Source: Lysinimonas soli
GTDB lineage: Bacteria > Actinomycetota > Actinomycetes > Actinomycetales > Microbacteriaceae
DNA length: 64,000 nt
NCBI RefSeq assembly: GCF_042655435.1
Contig: NZ_JBHSMG010000003.1
Span: 229,713-293,712, forward strand
Direction of reading: 5' to 3'
Below, piece after piece: positions 26,416-34,584 of this stretch. A program made the position numbers and the translations under genes. The notes beneath the pieces are model-generated. The model did no database searches and had not been told where the DNA came from. It saw only the letters and a program-made list of their open reading frames with translations. Positions within the stretch are counted from its first letter, which is position 1. Each line of letters begins with the position of its first letter.

Positions 26416-27042
26416 ATGGACAACTTGGGCACCCGCCTGAAGGACGTACGCCAGAAGGCGGGCCTGACTCTGCGTGAGCTGGCGCGTCAGGCGGATGTCT
26501 CACCCTCGTTCGTCTCGCAGATCGAGAACGGCAAGTCGCAGCCGTCGGTGGCCACGCTGTACACCTTCTCGCGTCTGCTGGGCATCTCGATCGACGAGCT
26601 GTTCGACGACGCGCCGCCCGCCGAGCCGCTCGTCGAGGGTTGGGGCCCGGACGGCGACAAGAACCCGACCAACGCCTGGCATCCATCGGAGTACGCGAAC
26701 CGGGTATCGGTCGTGCACCCGTCGCATCGTCCCCACCTCGACATGGCCGAGGGTGTCGTCTGGGAGCGGCTCGCGGCGACGCCCGAGCACGGGGTCAACT
26801 TCATGAAGATCGTCTACGCCCCCGGGGCGACCTCCACGGCGGGGGGCGATCTGGTCAGCCACGAAGGCTACGAGTACGGCTACGTGCTCCAGGGAGTCGT
26901 CGAGGTGACCGTGGGCAACGAGGTGTTCACCCTGCGGGAGGGCGAGTCGCTCGGCTTCGACTCGACGATCCCGCACGTGCACAAGAACGTGGGGACCACG
27001 ACCTTCGAGGGCCTCTGGTTCGTGCACAGCCGCCGGCACTGA
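26416..27042 (+). CDS. XRE-family regulator with C-terminal cupin domain, copy 1
   Basis: A 208-residue regulator. The N-terminal helix-turn-helix (about residues 5-60) shows LTLRELARQADVSPSFVSQI. A C-terminal cupin barrel (about 120-205) with HEGYEYGYVLQG and PHVHKN probably senses a small molecule. The ATG at 26416 has AGAGGA upstream; the in-frame ATG at 26392 would add eight residues and has no clear site. Regulators of this build often control polyamine, purine or amino-acid catabolism. Convergent with a second regulator of the same type. Confidence 0.82.
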   Translation: MDNLGTRLKDVRQKAGLTLRELARQADVSPSFVSQIENGKSQPSVATLYTFSRLLGISIDELFDDAPPAEPLVEGWGPDGDKNPTNAWHPSEYANRVSVVHPSHRPHLDMAEGVVWERLAATPEHGVNFMKIVYAPGATSTAGGDLVSHEGYEYGYVLQGVVEVTVGNEVFTLREGESLGFDSTIPHVHKNVGTTTFEGLWFVHSRRH

Positions 27043-27052
27043 ATCGCAGGAA

Positions 27053-27087
27053 CCGAACCGCCCGAACCGCCCGAAGCGCCCGCACCG
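27053..27087. repeat. short tandem repeat, 9-base unit
   Basis: CCGAACCGC, CCGAACCGC, CCGAAGCGC and a partial fourth copy fill the gap between the two convergent XRE-cupin genes, ending at the stop codon of the second. Possibly a bidirectional transcription-end region; no hairpin is apparent. Confidence 0.5.
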
Positions 27088-27702
27088 TCAGCCCGGATAG
27101 TCCTCACCGCTCGACAGCCAGACGCCGCGGGCCGGGACCGTCCCCTCGTTGATGTACCGGTGCGGGCGGCTGGAATCGAACGAGAGCGAATCGCCCGCGC
27201 GCACGGCGTGACGCACTCCGTCGAGAACGAGCGTGAGTTCCCCGTCGATCAGCACGGCATGCTCGTGGCCGGTGTGCACGGTGCCGTCGTCGGTCTCGGA
27301 GCTCGAGGCGCCGGGTTCGTAGCTGACGAGCACGGCATCCACCGAACCGTGGACGCGTGAGATGGCGACCTCCCAGCTGACCCCGTTGGCGATTCGCAGC
27401 ACGGGGTGCTCGCCCGCCGGGGTCACCGGCTGGTCGGCCTCCAGGGCTGCGGGGGGCGTCGCTCGGCGGTCGACGTCGTCGAGGCCGACGAGCCAGTCGA
27501 GCGAGACACCGAGGTGCTCGACCAGGGCGTAGAGGGTGCTGACCGAGGGTTGGGTCCTGCCCGTCTCGATCTGCGAGATCAGCGCGCCCGAGACCCCGAC
27601 TTCGGCGGCCAGACCGCGCACGCTCAGACCGCGCTCCCGGCGGGCCTGGAGCAGTCGGGCCCCGATCTCGACGGCGATGGCATCCTCCTGGTCGTCCCCC
27701 AT
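27088..27702 (-). CDS. XRE-family regulator with C-terminal cupin domain, copy 2
   Basis: A 204-residue regulator. The N-terminal HTH contains LSVRGLAAEVGVSGALISQI, and the cupin half contains HTGHEHAVLIDGELTLVLDG and RPHRYINEG. The ATG at 27702 is preferred because the longer GTG reading from 27747 begins inside a likely operator. It is divergent from the second PanE-amidohydrolase operon, with the palindrome at 27742-27759 between them, so it probably controls that operon and itself. Confidence 0.82.
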   Translation of the reverse strand: MGDDQEDAIAVEIGARLLQARRERGLSVRGLAAEVGVSGALISQIETGRTQPSVSTLYALVEHLGVSLDWLVGLDDVDRRATPPAALEADQPVTPAGEHPVLRIANGVSWEVAISRVHGSVDAVLVSYEPGASSSETDDGTVHTGHEHAVLIDGELTLVLDGVRHAVRAGDSLSFDSSRPHRYINEGTVPARGVWLSSGEDYPG

Positions 27703-27741
27703 GATAAGCCAGACTGAACGATCCCCTTCCTTCTTCCCGTT

Positions 27742-27759
27742 CCACACTGTAAAGTGTGG
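27742..27759. promoter_or_regulatory. palindromic operator between XRE regulator 2 and PanE-like gene 2
   Basis: Perfect 18-base inverted repeat CCACACT-GTAA-AGTGTGG in the divergent intergenic region. TATACA at 27761-27766 directly adjoins it and is a candidate -10 for the plus-strand operon. Confidence 0.6.
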
Positions 27760-27773
27760 CTATACACGCCAGT

Positions 27774-27793
27774 GTCGGCGCTCGAGCGCCGAC
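27774..27793. repeat. perfect 20-base palindrome in the leader of PanE-like gene 2
   Basis: GTCGGCGCTC followed directly by its complement GAGCGCCGAC. It lies downstream of the candidate -10 and 24 bases before the ATG at 27818, so it could be a second protein-binding site or a short hairpin in the leader. Confidence 0.5.
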
Positions 27794-27817
27794 GTCGTCC
27801 GACGGGAGCAGGGGAAC

Positions 27818-28846
27818 ATGAGCGCACGCATCGCAGTGCTGGGGAGCGGGGCGCAAGGCGCCGGCATCGGAGCGGATCTGACCCGCGCCGGTCTGGACGT
27901 GACCTTCATCGAGCAATGGCCCGCGCACGTCGAGGCGATGCGGGCCAACGGCATCCGGGTGAACTTCCCCGACGAGAGCGTCGTCACCCCGGTGCGGACG
28001 ATGCACCTGTGCGAGGTCGCGACCCTGCGCGAGAAGTTCGACATGGTCTTCACGCTCGTCAAGGCCTACGACACCCGATGGTCCGTCGAGCTGATCAAGC
28101 CCTACCTCGCCGACGACGGTCTGGTCATCGGGTTGCAGAACGGCATGACCATCGACGTCGTCGCCGATGTGGTCGGACCGCATCGCACGATCGGCAGCGT
28201 CATCGAGATGGCGTCGAACATGTACGAGCCGGGCGTCGTCAACCGGCAGACCGCCATCGAGAGGTCGTGGTTCGCCCTGGGCGGCTACGACGCCACCGCG
28301 CAGGGGCGTGCCGAGGAGGTGGCCGAGGTGCTGCGACACGCCGGGCGGGTCGAGGTGACCGACGACATCCGGTCATCGAAGTGGATGAAGCTGGTGGTCA
28401 ACGCCGGCGAGCTGGTGCCGTCCGCGATCCTCAACCTTCCCCTGGCCGAAGCCGTGCGGGTGCCGGGGATGCACGAGTTCATGCTCGAGGCCTGCCGCGA
28501 GGCGGTGCACACCGCGGTCGCGACCGGAAACCGCATGGTGCCGATCTTCGGCCTCGACGGCATGGACCTGACCGACCCCGACCGCTTCGTCGTGCAGCTG
28601 CTCGACGCCGTGCTCGGCGACTTCTCGCTGCCCGACACCCGCACGACCGTGCTGCAGGACTGGGACAAGCGCCGGCACAGCGAGGTCGACGAGGTCAACG
28701 GGCTGGTCGTGGACGAGCAGAAGAGGCTCGGCGGCGCTGCCCCGGCCAACGCGTTGACGGTCGCGATCGCGCACCGCATCGAGGCGGGCGAGCTCGAGGC
28801 CAAGCCCGAGAACGTCGAGCTGCTCGTGGGGGCGACGGTCCGATGA
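27818..28846 (+). CDS. ketopantoate reductase (PanE/ApbA) family dehydrogenase, copy 2
   Basis: A 342-residue paralogue of the gene at 14509, alignable along its whole length. Rossmann loop AVLGSGAQGAGIGA; catalytic-type Lys in SKWMKLVVNAGE; C-terminal RRHSEVDEVNGLVV. The ATG follows GGGAGCAGGGGAAC. It overlaps amidohydrolase 3 by 4 bases (ATGA). A PanE-like and an amidohydrolase gene are thus paired twice in the locus, arguing that the two enzymes act in sequence or on related substrates. Confidence 0.8.
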   Translation: MSARIAVLGSGAQGAGIGADLTRAGLDVTFIEQWPAHVEAMRANGIRVNFPDESVVTPVRTMHLCEVATLREKFDMVFTLVKAYDTRWSVELIKPYLADDGLVIGLQNGMTIDVVADVVGPHRTIGSVIEMASNMYEPGVVNRQTAIERSWFALGGYDATAQGRAEEVAEVLRHAGRVEVTDDIRSSKWMKLVVNAGELVPSAILNLPLAEAVRVPGMHEFMLEACREAVHTAVATGNRMVPIFGLDGMDLTDPDRFVVQLLDAVLGDFSLPDTRTTVLQDWDKRRHSEVDEVNGLVVDEQKRLGGAAPANALTVAIAHRIEAGELEAKPENVELLVGATVR

Positions 28847-30276
28847 GCAGGATCCTGATCGAGAATGCGGCGGTCGTCACGGTCGACCCGCGCCTCGGCG
28901 ACTTCGAGCGGGCGAACATCCTGATCGACGACGGCGAGATCGTCGCGATCGCCCCCGAGCTGCAGGCGGAGGCCGAGCGCATCGACGCCTCGGGCATGAT
29001 CGCGATGCCCGGCATGGTCGACACCCACCTGCACACCTGGCAGACGCCGGTGCGCGGGATCCTGGCGGACGGCAACATCCCCGACTACCTGCGCGGCATC
29101 CGGCTGCAACTCGCCGAGCGGATGCGCCCGGAGGACATGTACATCGGCAACTATCTCGGCGCACTCGACGCGATCAACAACGGCGTGACGTCGATCGTCG
29201 ACTACTGCCACAACATCCTGACGCCGGATCACGCGCACTCCGCCGTGCGCGGACTGCTCGACGCCGGGGTGCGCGGCCTGTACGGGCACGGGATGACGCC
29301 GATCAAGAGCAACACCTGGGCCGAGAGCAAGGGCGGCTCGGCCGCGGAGGGCGACCCGGCCGACTACGAGACGCGCGCGTCGCTGGCCCGCGAGATCCGC
29401 GACACCTACTTCCGCAGCGAGAGGCAGCCGCTGCGCTTCGGGATGGCGCCCCAGGAGTTCGCCATCACCCCACCGGCCGAGGTGGTCCGCGAGTTCGCCC
29501 TCGCGCGGGAGCTCGGCGCCCGGATCACCCAGCACGCCAATCAGGTGATCGTGCGCCAGCTCTTCCAGGACGTCGAGCAGCTGCACGCGCACGGCCTGCT
29601 CGGCGACGACCTGCTGCTGGTGCACTGCACCTTCAACACCGAGCACGAGTGGGAGCTGCTGCGCGACACCGGCACCATGGTCTCGGTCTGCGCCGAGACC
29701 GAGATGCAGATGGGGATGGGCTTCCCGGCCATCCGCGAGGTCACCGAGTACACGCCAGGGCCGAGCCTCGGCATCGACTGCGTCAGCGGCGACAGCCACG
29801 ACATGATCTCGCACGGCCGCCTCGTGCTGCAGGCCACCCGCTGGCGCGACGACGAGCCCGGCTATCAGCGGATGGTCGCGCCGCAGGTCATGAAATGGAA
29901 GACCTCCGACGCGCTGAAGTGGCTCACGATCAACGGCGCGAAGGCCGCGGGCGTCGGGGATGTCGCGGGCTCGCTCACTCCGGGCAAGCGTGCCGACATC
30001 GTGCTGCTCGACATGCGCGGCATCAGCACCGCCGGCTGGAACCGCCGCGAGCCCGGCGGCGCGATCATCTCGCAGGCCAACGCGGGCAACGTCGACACCG
30101 TGCTGATCGACGGGCGGATCGTCAAGCGCGGGGGCCGGCTCGTGCACGTGGACGTGGACGATGCCCTCCGCAAGATGCAGGCATCGCACGACTACCTTTA
30201 CGAGGAGATGGACAAGCACGGCGGGTTCATCCCGCAGCCGCCGATCGACATCCCCCTGTACCGCGAGAGGGCCTGA
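28843..30276 (+). CDS. ATZ/TRZ-type amidohydrolase, copy 3
   Basis: A 477-residue amidohydrolase. Metal ligands are His62 and His64 (VDTHLHTWQT), His in ITQHANQVIV, His in LVHCTFNTEHEW and Asp in GIDCVSGDSHDM. As in the other two copies, the deaminase Glu three residues after the third His is missing (Gln here). The C-terminal ADIVLLDMRG and VDTVLIDGRIVKRGG segments are the small beta-sandwich domain. ATG overlaps the PanE-like stop by 4 bases; a TetR-type regulator gene follows on the same strand. Confidence 0.8.
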   Translation: MSRILIENAAVVTVDPRLGDFERANILIDDGEIVAIAPELQAEAERIDASGMIAMPGMVDTHLHTWQTPVRGILADGNIPDYLRGIRLQLAERMRPEDMYIGNYLGALDAINNGVTSIVDYCHNILTPDHAHSAVRGLLDAGVRGLYGHGMTPIKSNTWAESKGGSAAEGDPADYETRASLAREIRDTYFRSERQPLRFGMAPQEFAITPPAEVVREFALARELGARITQHANQVIVRQLFQDVEQLHAHGLLGDDLLLVHCTFNTEHEWELLRDTGTMVSVCAETEMQMGMGFPAIREVTEYTPGPSLGIDCVSGDSHDMISHGRLVLQATRWRDDEPGYQRMVAPQVMKWKTSDALKWLTINGAKAAGVGDVAGSLTPGKRADIVLLDMRGISTAGWNRREPGGAIISQANAGNVDTVLIDGRIVKRGGRLVHVDVDDALRKMQASHDYLYEEMDKHGGFIPQPPIDIPLYRERA

Positions 30277-30314
30277 CCCGCGGATGCGCGCGTACCCTGT
30301 GCATGGAGGTCGAG

Positions 30315-30893
30315 ATGCACGAGGGGGTTCCCGTCGAAGGAGGTCGCGCGCACGAGCTGCTTCTGGCCGTGGTCGCGTACCTCCGCGCCGAGGGGCGGGT
30401 CGATCTCTCCTTCCGTCAGATCGCAGCCGGAGTGGGGACCAGCCACCGGATGCTCGCCTACTACTTCGGCACCCGGGAGCACCTGCTCGGGCTCGTGATG
30501 CTCCGCCTGAGCGCCGAGTACATCGCCAACTTCGACGGCCGGCGTCCGACCACTCGCGTGGAGACCATCCAGGGCACCTGGACGATGTTCCGGGATCCCA
30601 ACAACCGGCTGCAGACGCAGCTGCTCTTCGCGTTGGCCAACGCTGCCGCCGAGCAGCCGGATCTGCACATCCCGGCGCTGACCAGCGATCTCGACAACTT
30701 CGCGGCAGCGCTGACCCACTTCGGGATCCAGGAGGGTCTGGCTCCGGCTCGCGCGGCCCGGGAGGGCCGCCTGATCGTCGCCACCCTGTTGGGCCTCTAC
30801 CTCGACGACTTCGTCAGCGGCCGCACCTCGCAAGCCGATGAGAGCTATGAGGCACTGATCGACTGGGTGGCCCGGAGCAGCCGTGATGTCTAG
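30315..30893 (+). CDS. TetR-family regulator
   Basis: A 192-residue regulator with an N-terminal TetR helix-turn-helix (DLSFRQIAAGVGTSHRMLAYYFGTRE, read in two parts) and a helical ligand-binding domain. The ATG at 30315 is chosen because GGAGG lies 5-6 bases upstream; an ATG at 30303 is in frame. Last gene of the catabolic run, so it may sense the substrate or an intermediate. Its TAG shares bases (CTAG) with the stop of the convergent surface-protein gene. Confidence 0.72.
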   Translation: MHEGVPVEGGRAHELLLAVVAYLRAEGRVDLSFRQIAAGVGTSHRMLAYYFGTREHLLGLVMLRLSAEYIANFDGRRPTTRVETIQGTWTMFRDPNNRLQTQLLFALANAAAEQPDLHIPALTSDLDNFAAALTHFGIQEGLAPARAAREGRLIVATLLGLYLDDFVSGRTSQADESYEALIDWVARSSRDV

Positions 30894-32254
30894 CGGGCGC
30901 TGACCCGGCGCCGCGCGATCCACACGGCGCCGCCGCCGGCGAGCAGCAGCAGGATGCCGAGGCCGAGCGGCAGGGCCCCGTCCGTCCCCGTCTCCGCGAG
31001 CGTCGCAGTCGGGGCCGCCGCGACCTGGATCGGGAAGTAGAACTGGTCGTTCTCCGGCACCTGGTTGCCGCTGTCGTAGCTCAAGTAGCTGATCGAGTGG
31101 CTTCCGGCGGTGGTGTCCGCCGGGATGGTGACCGTGATGGCCGCGGTCGTTCCGCCGGCGTCGTGGGCGAAAGCGCCGAGGTAGACCGGTTCCGAGTAGA
31201 TGGCCGCGTAGACGTCGCTCGGATTGTCGTCGGTCACCACCCAGGTATAGCTCTGGCCCGCCGTGACCTGGGTGGGGCCGCTCACTGGCGTCACCGGGAT
31301 ACCGGTGATCTGCAACTGGGCCTCGCTGGGCAGGTTCGGGACCAGCACGAAGTCCTCCGTGCCGGCGTTGGCCACGGTGGTCGCCGCAGCCGCCGTCTGC
31401 GTGGCGAAGAAGTGCGAGTTGTCGCTCGCCTGCAGCGTGTAGGCACCGGGCAGCAGGCCCTGGATCGTGTACGCGCCATTCACGTCGGTGGACCCGGCGT
31501 TGAAGAAGTCCGCCGCCCCGGCGGGGATGGCTCCTACCACGATGGACCGCAGCGGATGCCCGATGGTGTTGGTGACGGCACCCGTGATCATGGCGGCCTG
31601 CTCGAGCTGCACGTCGGCGGTCGCCGATGCACCGGTGAGGTGGATCACCGTCGCCGCGTCGATGGTGTTGGCGTCGACGTACCACTGGGTGGCGTCGGCC
31701 GGGCTCCCGCTGGTGTACACCAGGATCTTGTAGTCGCCGTGTCCGAGGCCGGCGAAGGCGTAGCTGCCGTTCGAGGGATCGGTGCTGACCTGGCCGGCGA
31801 TCCCCCAGCCCTCGTTGGAGGAGTACAGCAGGACGTGGGTCGAGACGGGCTGACCGAGGTGATCCGTCACCGTGCCCTGGATCGTCGACTCCGGCACCAT
31901 GACCATGGCGAGGCTCGTCGTCGCGCTGTCGGTGACGACGACGGGGCTCGCGTTCGCTTTCACCGAGGTGTCACCGTAGTACTCCGTCGCGTAGCCCGTG
32001 GCGGTGGCGCTCACCTTGTAGCTGCCGGGGGCGACACCGGTCAGCGAGTACGTCCCCGGGGTCCCGGTCTCCTGGATCGTGATGCTGCCGTTGCTCTGCA
32101 GCAATTGCACGAAGGCGCCGGTGATCGGCGCGGATGCCTGATCGGTGATCGTGACGGTGACCGCTCCGGATGCCGCGAACGCGGCAGTCGGAGCGATGGT
32201 CACGCCCAGGGCGACGAGTGCAAGGGCGGCCAGGGCGGCAAGGGTCTTCTTCAC
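30890..32254 (-). CDS. sortase-anchored surface protein with carboxypeptidase-regulatory-like domains
   Basis: A 454-residue secreted protein. The Sec signal peptide is about residues 1-28 (LAALAALALVALGV, APTAAFA cleavage region). About three beta-sandwich domains of the carboxypeptidase-regulatory/SpaA type follow; their cores read GTYSLTGVAPGSYKV, GSYAFAGLGHGDYKI and GAYTIQGLLPGAYTL. A less regular domain comes next. At the C-terminus the sortase motif LAETG (419-423), a hydrophobic helix and the basic tail ARRRVSAR anchor it to the wall. The GTG at 32254 has AGGAG upstream. Role unknown; adhesion or wall scaffolding is typical. Confidence 0.75.
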   Translation of the reverse strand: MKKTLAALAALALVALGVTIAPTAAFAASGAVTVTITDQASAPITGAFVQLLQSNGSITIQETGTPGTYSLTGVAPGSYKVSATATGYATEYYGDTSVKANASPVVVTDSATTSLAMVMVPESTIQGTVTDHLGQPVSTHVLLYSSNEGWGIAGQVSTDPSNGSYAFAGLGHGDYKILVYTSGSPADATQWYVDANTIDAATVIHLTGASATADVQLEQAAMITGAVTNTIGHPLRSIVVGAIPAGAADFFNAGSTDVNGAYTIQGLLPGAYTLQASDNSHFFATQTAAAATTVANAGTEDFVLVPNLPSEAQLQITGIPVTPVSGPTQVTAGQSYTWVVTDDNPSDVYAAIYSEPVYLGAFAHDAGGTTAAITVTIPADTTAGSHSISYLSYDSGNQVPENDQFYFPIQVAAAPTATLAETGTDGALPLGLGILLLLAGGGAVWIARRRVSAR

Positions 32255-32343
32255 GACGGCTCCTGTCGGGTGTACCACCGGCACATCCGGCGCGGCCAGG
32301 CTACCGGATCATGTACCGCTGGAACAACTTCGCCGTGTCCGAC

Positions 32344-34584
32344 TCAGTCGGAGAACCCGATCCGGGCGTGCAGCCGCTTCATCCAACGCGGTGCCCACCA
32401 CATGATGCGCTGCTGCCAGGTCATGAACGCGGGCACCAGAAGGCAGCGCACCAGGGTCGCGTCGAGCAGGACGGCGACCGCGAGGGCGGTGCCGAGCTGC
32501 TTGATCACCATGAGGTCGCCGGTCGCGAATCCGGCGAACACCACGATGATGATCAGCGCGGCCGAGGTGATGATGCGACCGGAGCGCTGCAGACCGCGGG
32601 CGATCGCCTCGCGCGCTTCGACCCCGGCATCCACCTGCTCTTTGATGCGCGACAGGATGAACATCTCGTAGTCCATCGCCAGACCGAAACCGAAGGCGAA
32701 GGTCAGTACGAGTACGAGCACGTCGACCCCGTGCACATGCGAGGCGTCGAAGTGGAGAACGCCGGCGAAGTTGCCCTGCTCGAAACCCCAGACCAGCACC
32801 CCGATCGAAGCGCCGAGCGAGAGCGCGCTCGCCACGAGGGCTTTGAGCGGGACGATGAGCGATCCGGTCATCAGGAACAGCAGCAGGATCGTGCCGAGGG
32901 CGATGATCAGGATCGCCCAGGGCGCGCTGCGGACGAGCGAGTCGGAGAGGTCGGCGGTGCGGGCGTCGGTTCCGGTCACCCGTGCCGGGAAGTCGGGCCG
33001 ATCGGCGCGGATCTCGCGTACGACGTCGATCCCCGTGGCCGGGGCGACGCGTACGACGGCGGCCCAGCCGTTGCCGCGCTGCGCGGGCGCGCCCACCGAG
33101 TCCACGTGCGGCATGGCCGACACCCGGGTCGCCCAGGTCTTGGCGTCGCCCTGGGTGGCGGTGACCAGCTCGACGCGGGGGCTCGTGGCATCCGGAAAAT
33201 GACGGGAGAGCTGCTCGGTGAACCGGTACTGCGTCGACGAGCTCGGGATGGCGTCGATGCTCGTGTTGGCCAGCTGCAGGGTGAACAGCGGACTGCCCAC
33301 GGCGACGAGCGCGCCGACGCAGATCAGGGTGATGAGCGCGGGATGCTTCTGCACCCGTCGCGTGAGCCTCGAGAAGAAGCCCTCGGCGGGGGCCACGTCG
33401 CCGAAACGGGAGACGAGGCGCCCGACCCCGGGGATGTGCGTGAGCGCCCCCGGCCGCAGCAGTCGATCGCCTGTGAGGGCCAGCAGGGCGGGCACGAGAG
33501 TCAGCGCGGTCGCGATCGCGATGACCGTGACCGAGAGGGCTCCGACCCCGATCGCCCGCACGATCCGCGGCTCGAAGACCAGCAGGCCGATCGAGGCGAT
33601 GGCGAAGGTCGTGCCCGAGAACAGCACGGTGCGGCCGGCCCGGTCGGCGGTGTGCGCGATCGCCAGCAGCCGGATGTCTCGGCGATCGGATGCCGCGAGG
33701 TGCCAGGGCTCGCCCATGGCGGCGAGGGCGGTGCGGTACTCCTCGCGGAACCGGCTCACGACGAGCAGCCCGTAGTCGATCGAGAGGCCGAGGCCGACCG
33801 CGGTGACGACGTTGATGACGGTGCTGTCGATGTCCATCAGGTAGGTGATGCCGAACAGCGCGCCGAACGCGCCGACGATCGACACGATCGCCCCGAGCAA
33901 CGGGATGCCCGCCGCCAGGAACCCGCCGAACACCAGCAGCATGATCACGAGCGCGATCGGGAGGGCGACGGCCTCTCCCCGTTCCAGGTCGTTCTGCGAG
34001 ACCTTCAGAAGCGAGTGGACCAGCAGGGAGCTGCCGCCGACGAGCGCCGTCGCGGAGGGGACGTCGGCGCGGATCTCGTTGGCTGCGTGTTCCAGCGCCG
34101 CCTGAGCCCTGTCGACGGTGTCGGGGTCGGGGTCGCCGCCGTGCCTGCCCGAGACGGTCGTCGTGAACAGCACCCCCTTGTCGTCGGAGGCGAAGCTCGA
34201 CGCGATCGCGGCGGGATGCGCACCTCCCGGCAGCACAGGAGCGGCGAGCGGGTTGAGGTAGCTCGTGTCGGGTAGCGCTGCGAGGGTCGTGCCGAGTCGA
34301 TTCGCCACGGCGCTCAGGCGGCCGTCGGCGAGGTCGACTCCATGCACGAGCAGCGTGAACGATTGGGTGCTCTGACCCCCTCCCGAGAGGATCGCATCGG
34401 CCTTGCTGGCCTCGCCGTCGACGCTGGGAGCCTGCCCCTGCAGGCGCTGGAACACGGTCTGCCCGCCGAGACCCGCGACGGCGGTGGCCAGTGCGACGGC
34501 CACGATGACCGCCCAGCACGCGATCGCGATGAAGGGATGCCGGCCGACGGCGCCGCCGAGTCGTCCGAGCGGCCCCCTGGTCAT
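32344..34584 (-). CDS. MMPL-family RND transporter
   Basis: A 746-residue membrane protein with two copies of an RND unit: one TM helix, a large extracytoplasmic loop, then a bundle of five or six helices. The first bundle includes LSIDYGLLVVSRFREE and the second FGFGLAMDYEMFILSRIKE, the conserved Asp-Tyr segments of MMPL proteins. These export lipids or hydrophobic compounds by proton exchange in actinobacteria. Substrate unknown. Its start overlaps the stop of the DUF4032 gene by 4 bases, so the two are co-translated. Confidence 0.87.
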   Translation of the reverse strand: MTRGPLGRLGGAVGRHPFIAIACWAVIVAVALATAVAGLGGQTVFQRLQGQAPSVDGEASKADAILSGGGQSTQSFTLLVHGVDLADGRLSAVANRLGTTLAALPDTSYLNPLAAPVLPGGAHPAAIASSFASDDKGVLFTTTVSGRHGGDPDPDTVDRAQAALEHAANEIRADVPSATALVGGSSLLVHSLLKVSQNDLERGEAVALPIALVIMLLVFGGFLAAGIPLLGAIVSIVGAFGALFGITYLMDIDSTVINVVTAVGLGLSIDYGLLVVSRFREEYRTALAAMGEPWHLAASDRRDIRLLAIAHTADRAGRTVLFSGTTFAIASIGLLVFEPRIVRAIGVGALSVTVIAIATALTLVPALLALTGDRLLRPGALTHIPGVGRLVSRFGDVAPAEGFFSRLTRRVQKHPALITLICVGALVAVGSPLFTLQLANTSIDAIPSSSTQYRFTEQLSRHFPDATSPRVELVTATQGDAKTWATRVSAMPHVDSVGAPAQRGNGWAAVVRVAPATGIDVVREIRADRPDFPARVTGTDARTADLSDSLVRSAPWAILIIALGTILLLFLMTGSLIVPLKALVASALSLGASIGVLVWGFEQGNFAGVLHFDASHVHGVDVLVLVLTFAFGFGLAMDYEMFILSRIKEQVDAGVEAREAIARGLQRSGRIITSAALIIIVVFAGFATGDLMVIKQLGTALAVAVLLDATLVRCLLVPAFMTWQQRIMWWAPRWMKRLHARIGFSD

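Noticed and set aside
23610..26432. Very long minus-strand frame (about 940 codons) opposite M24 and dehydrogenase genes
   Set aside because: No family features; the plus strand holds two recognisable enzymes with good starts.
32170..34275. Long plus-strand frame opposite the MMPL gene
   Set aside because: Arg/Glu/His-rich shadow; the MMPL helices lie on the other strand.
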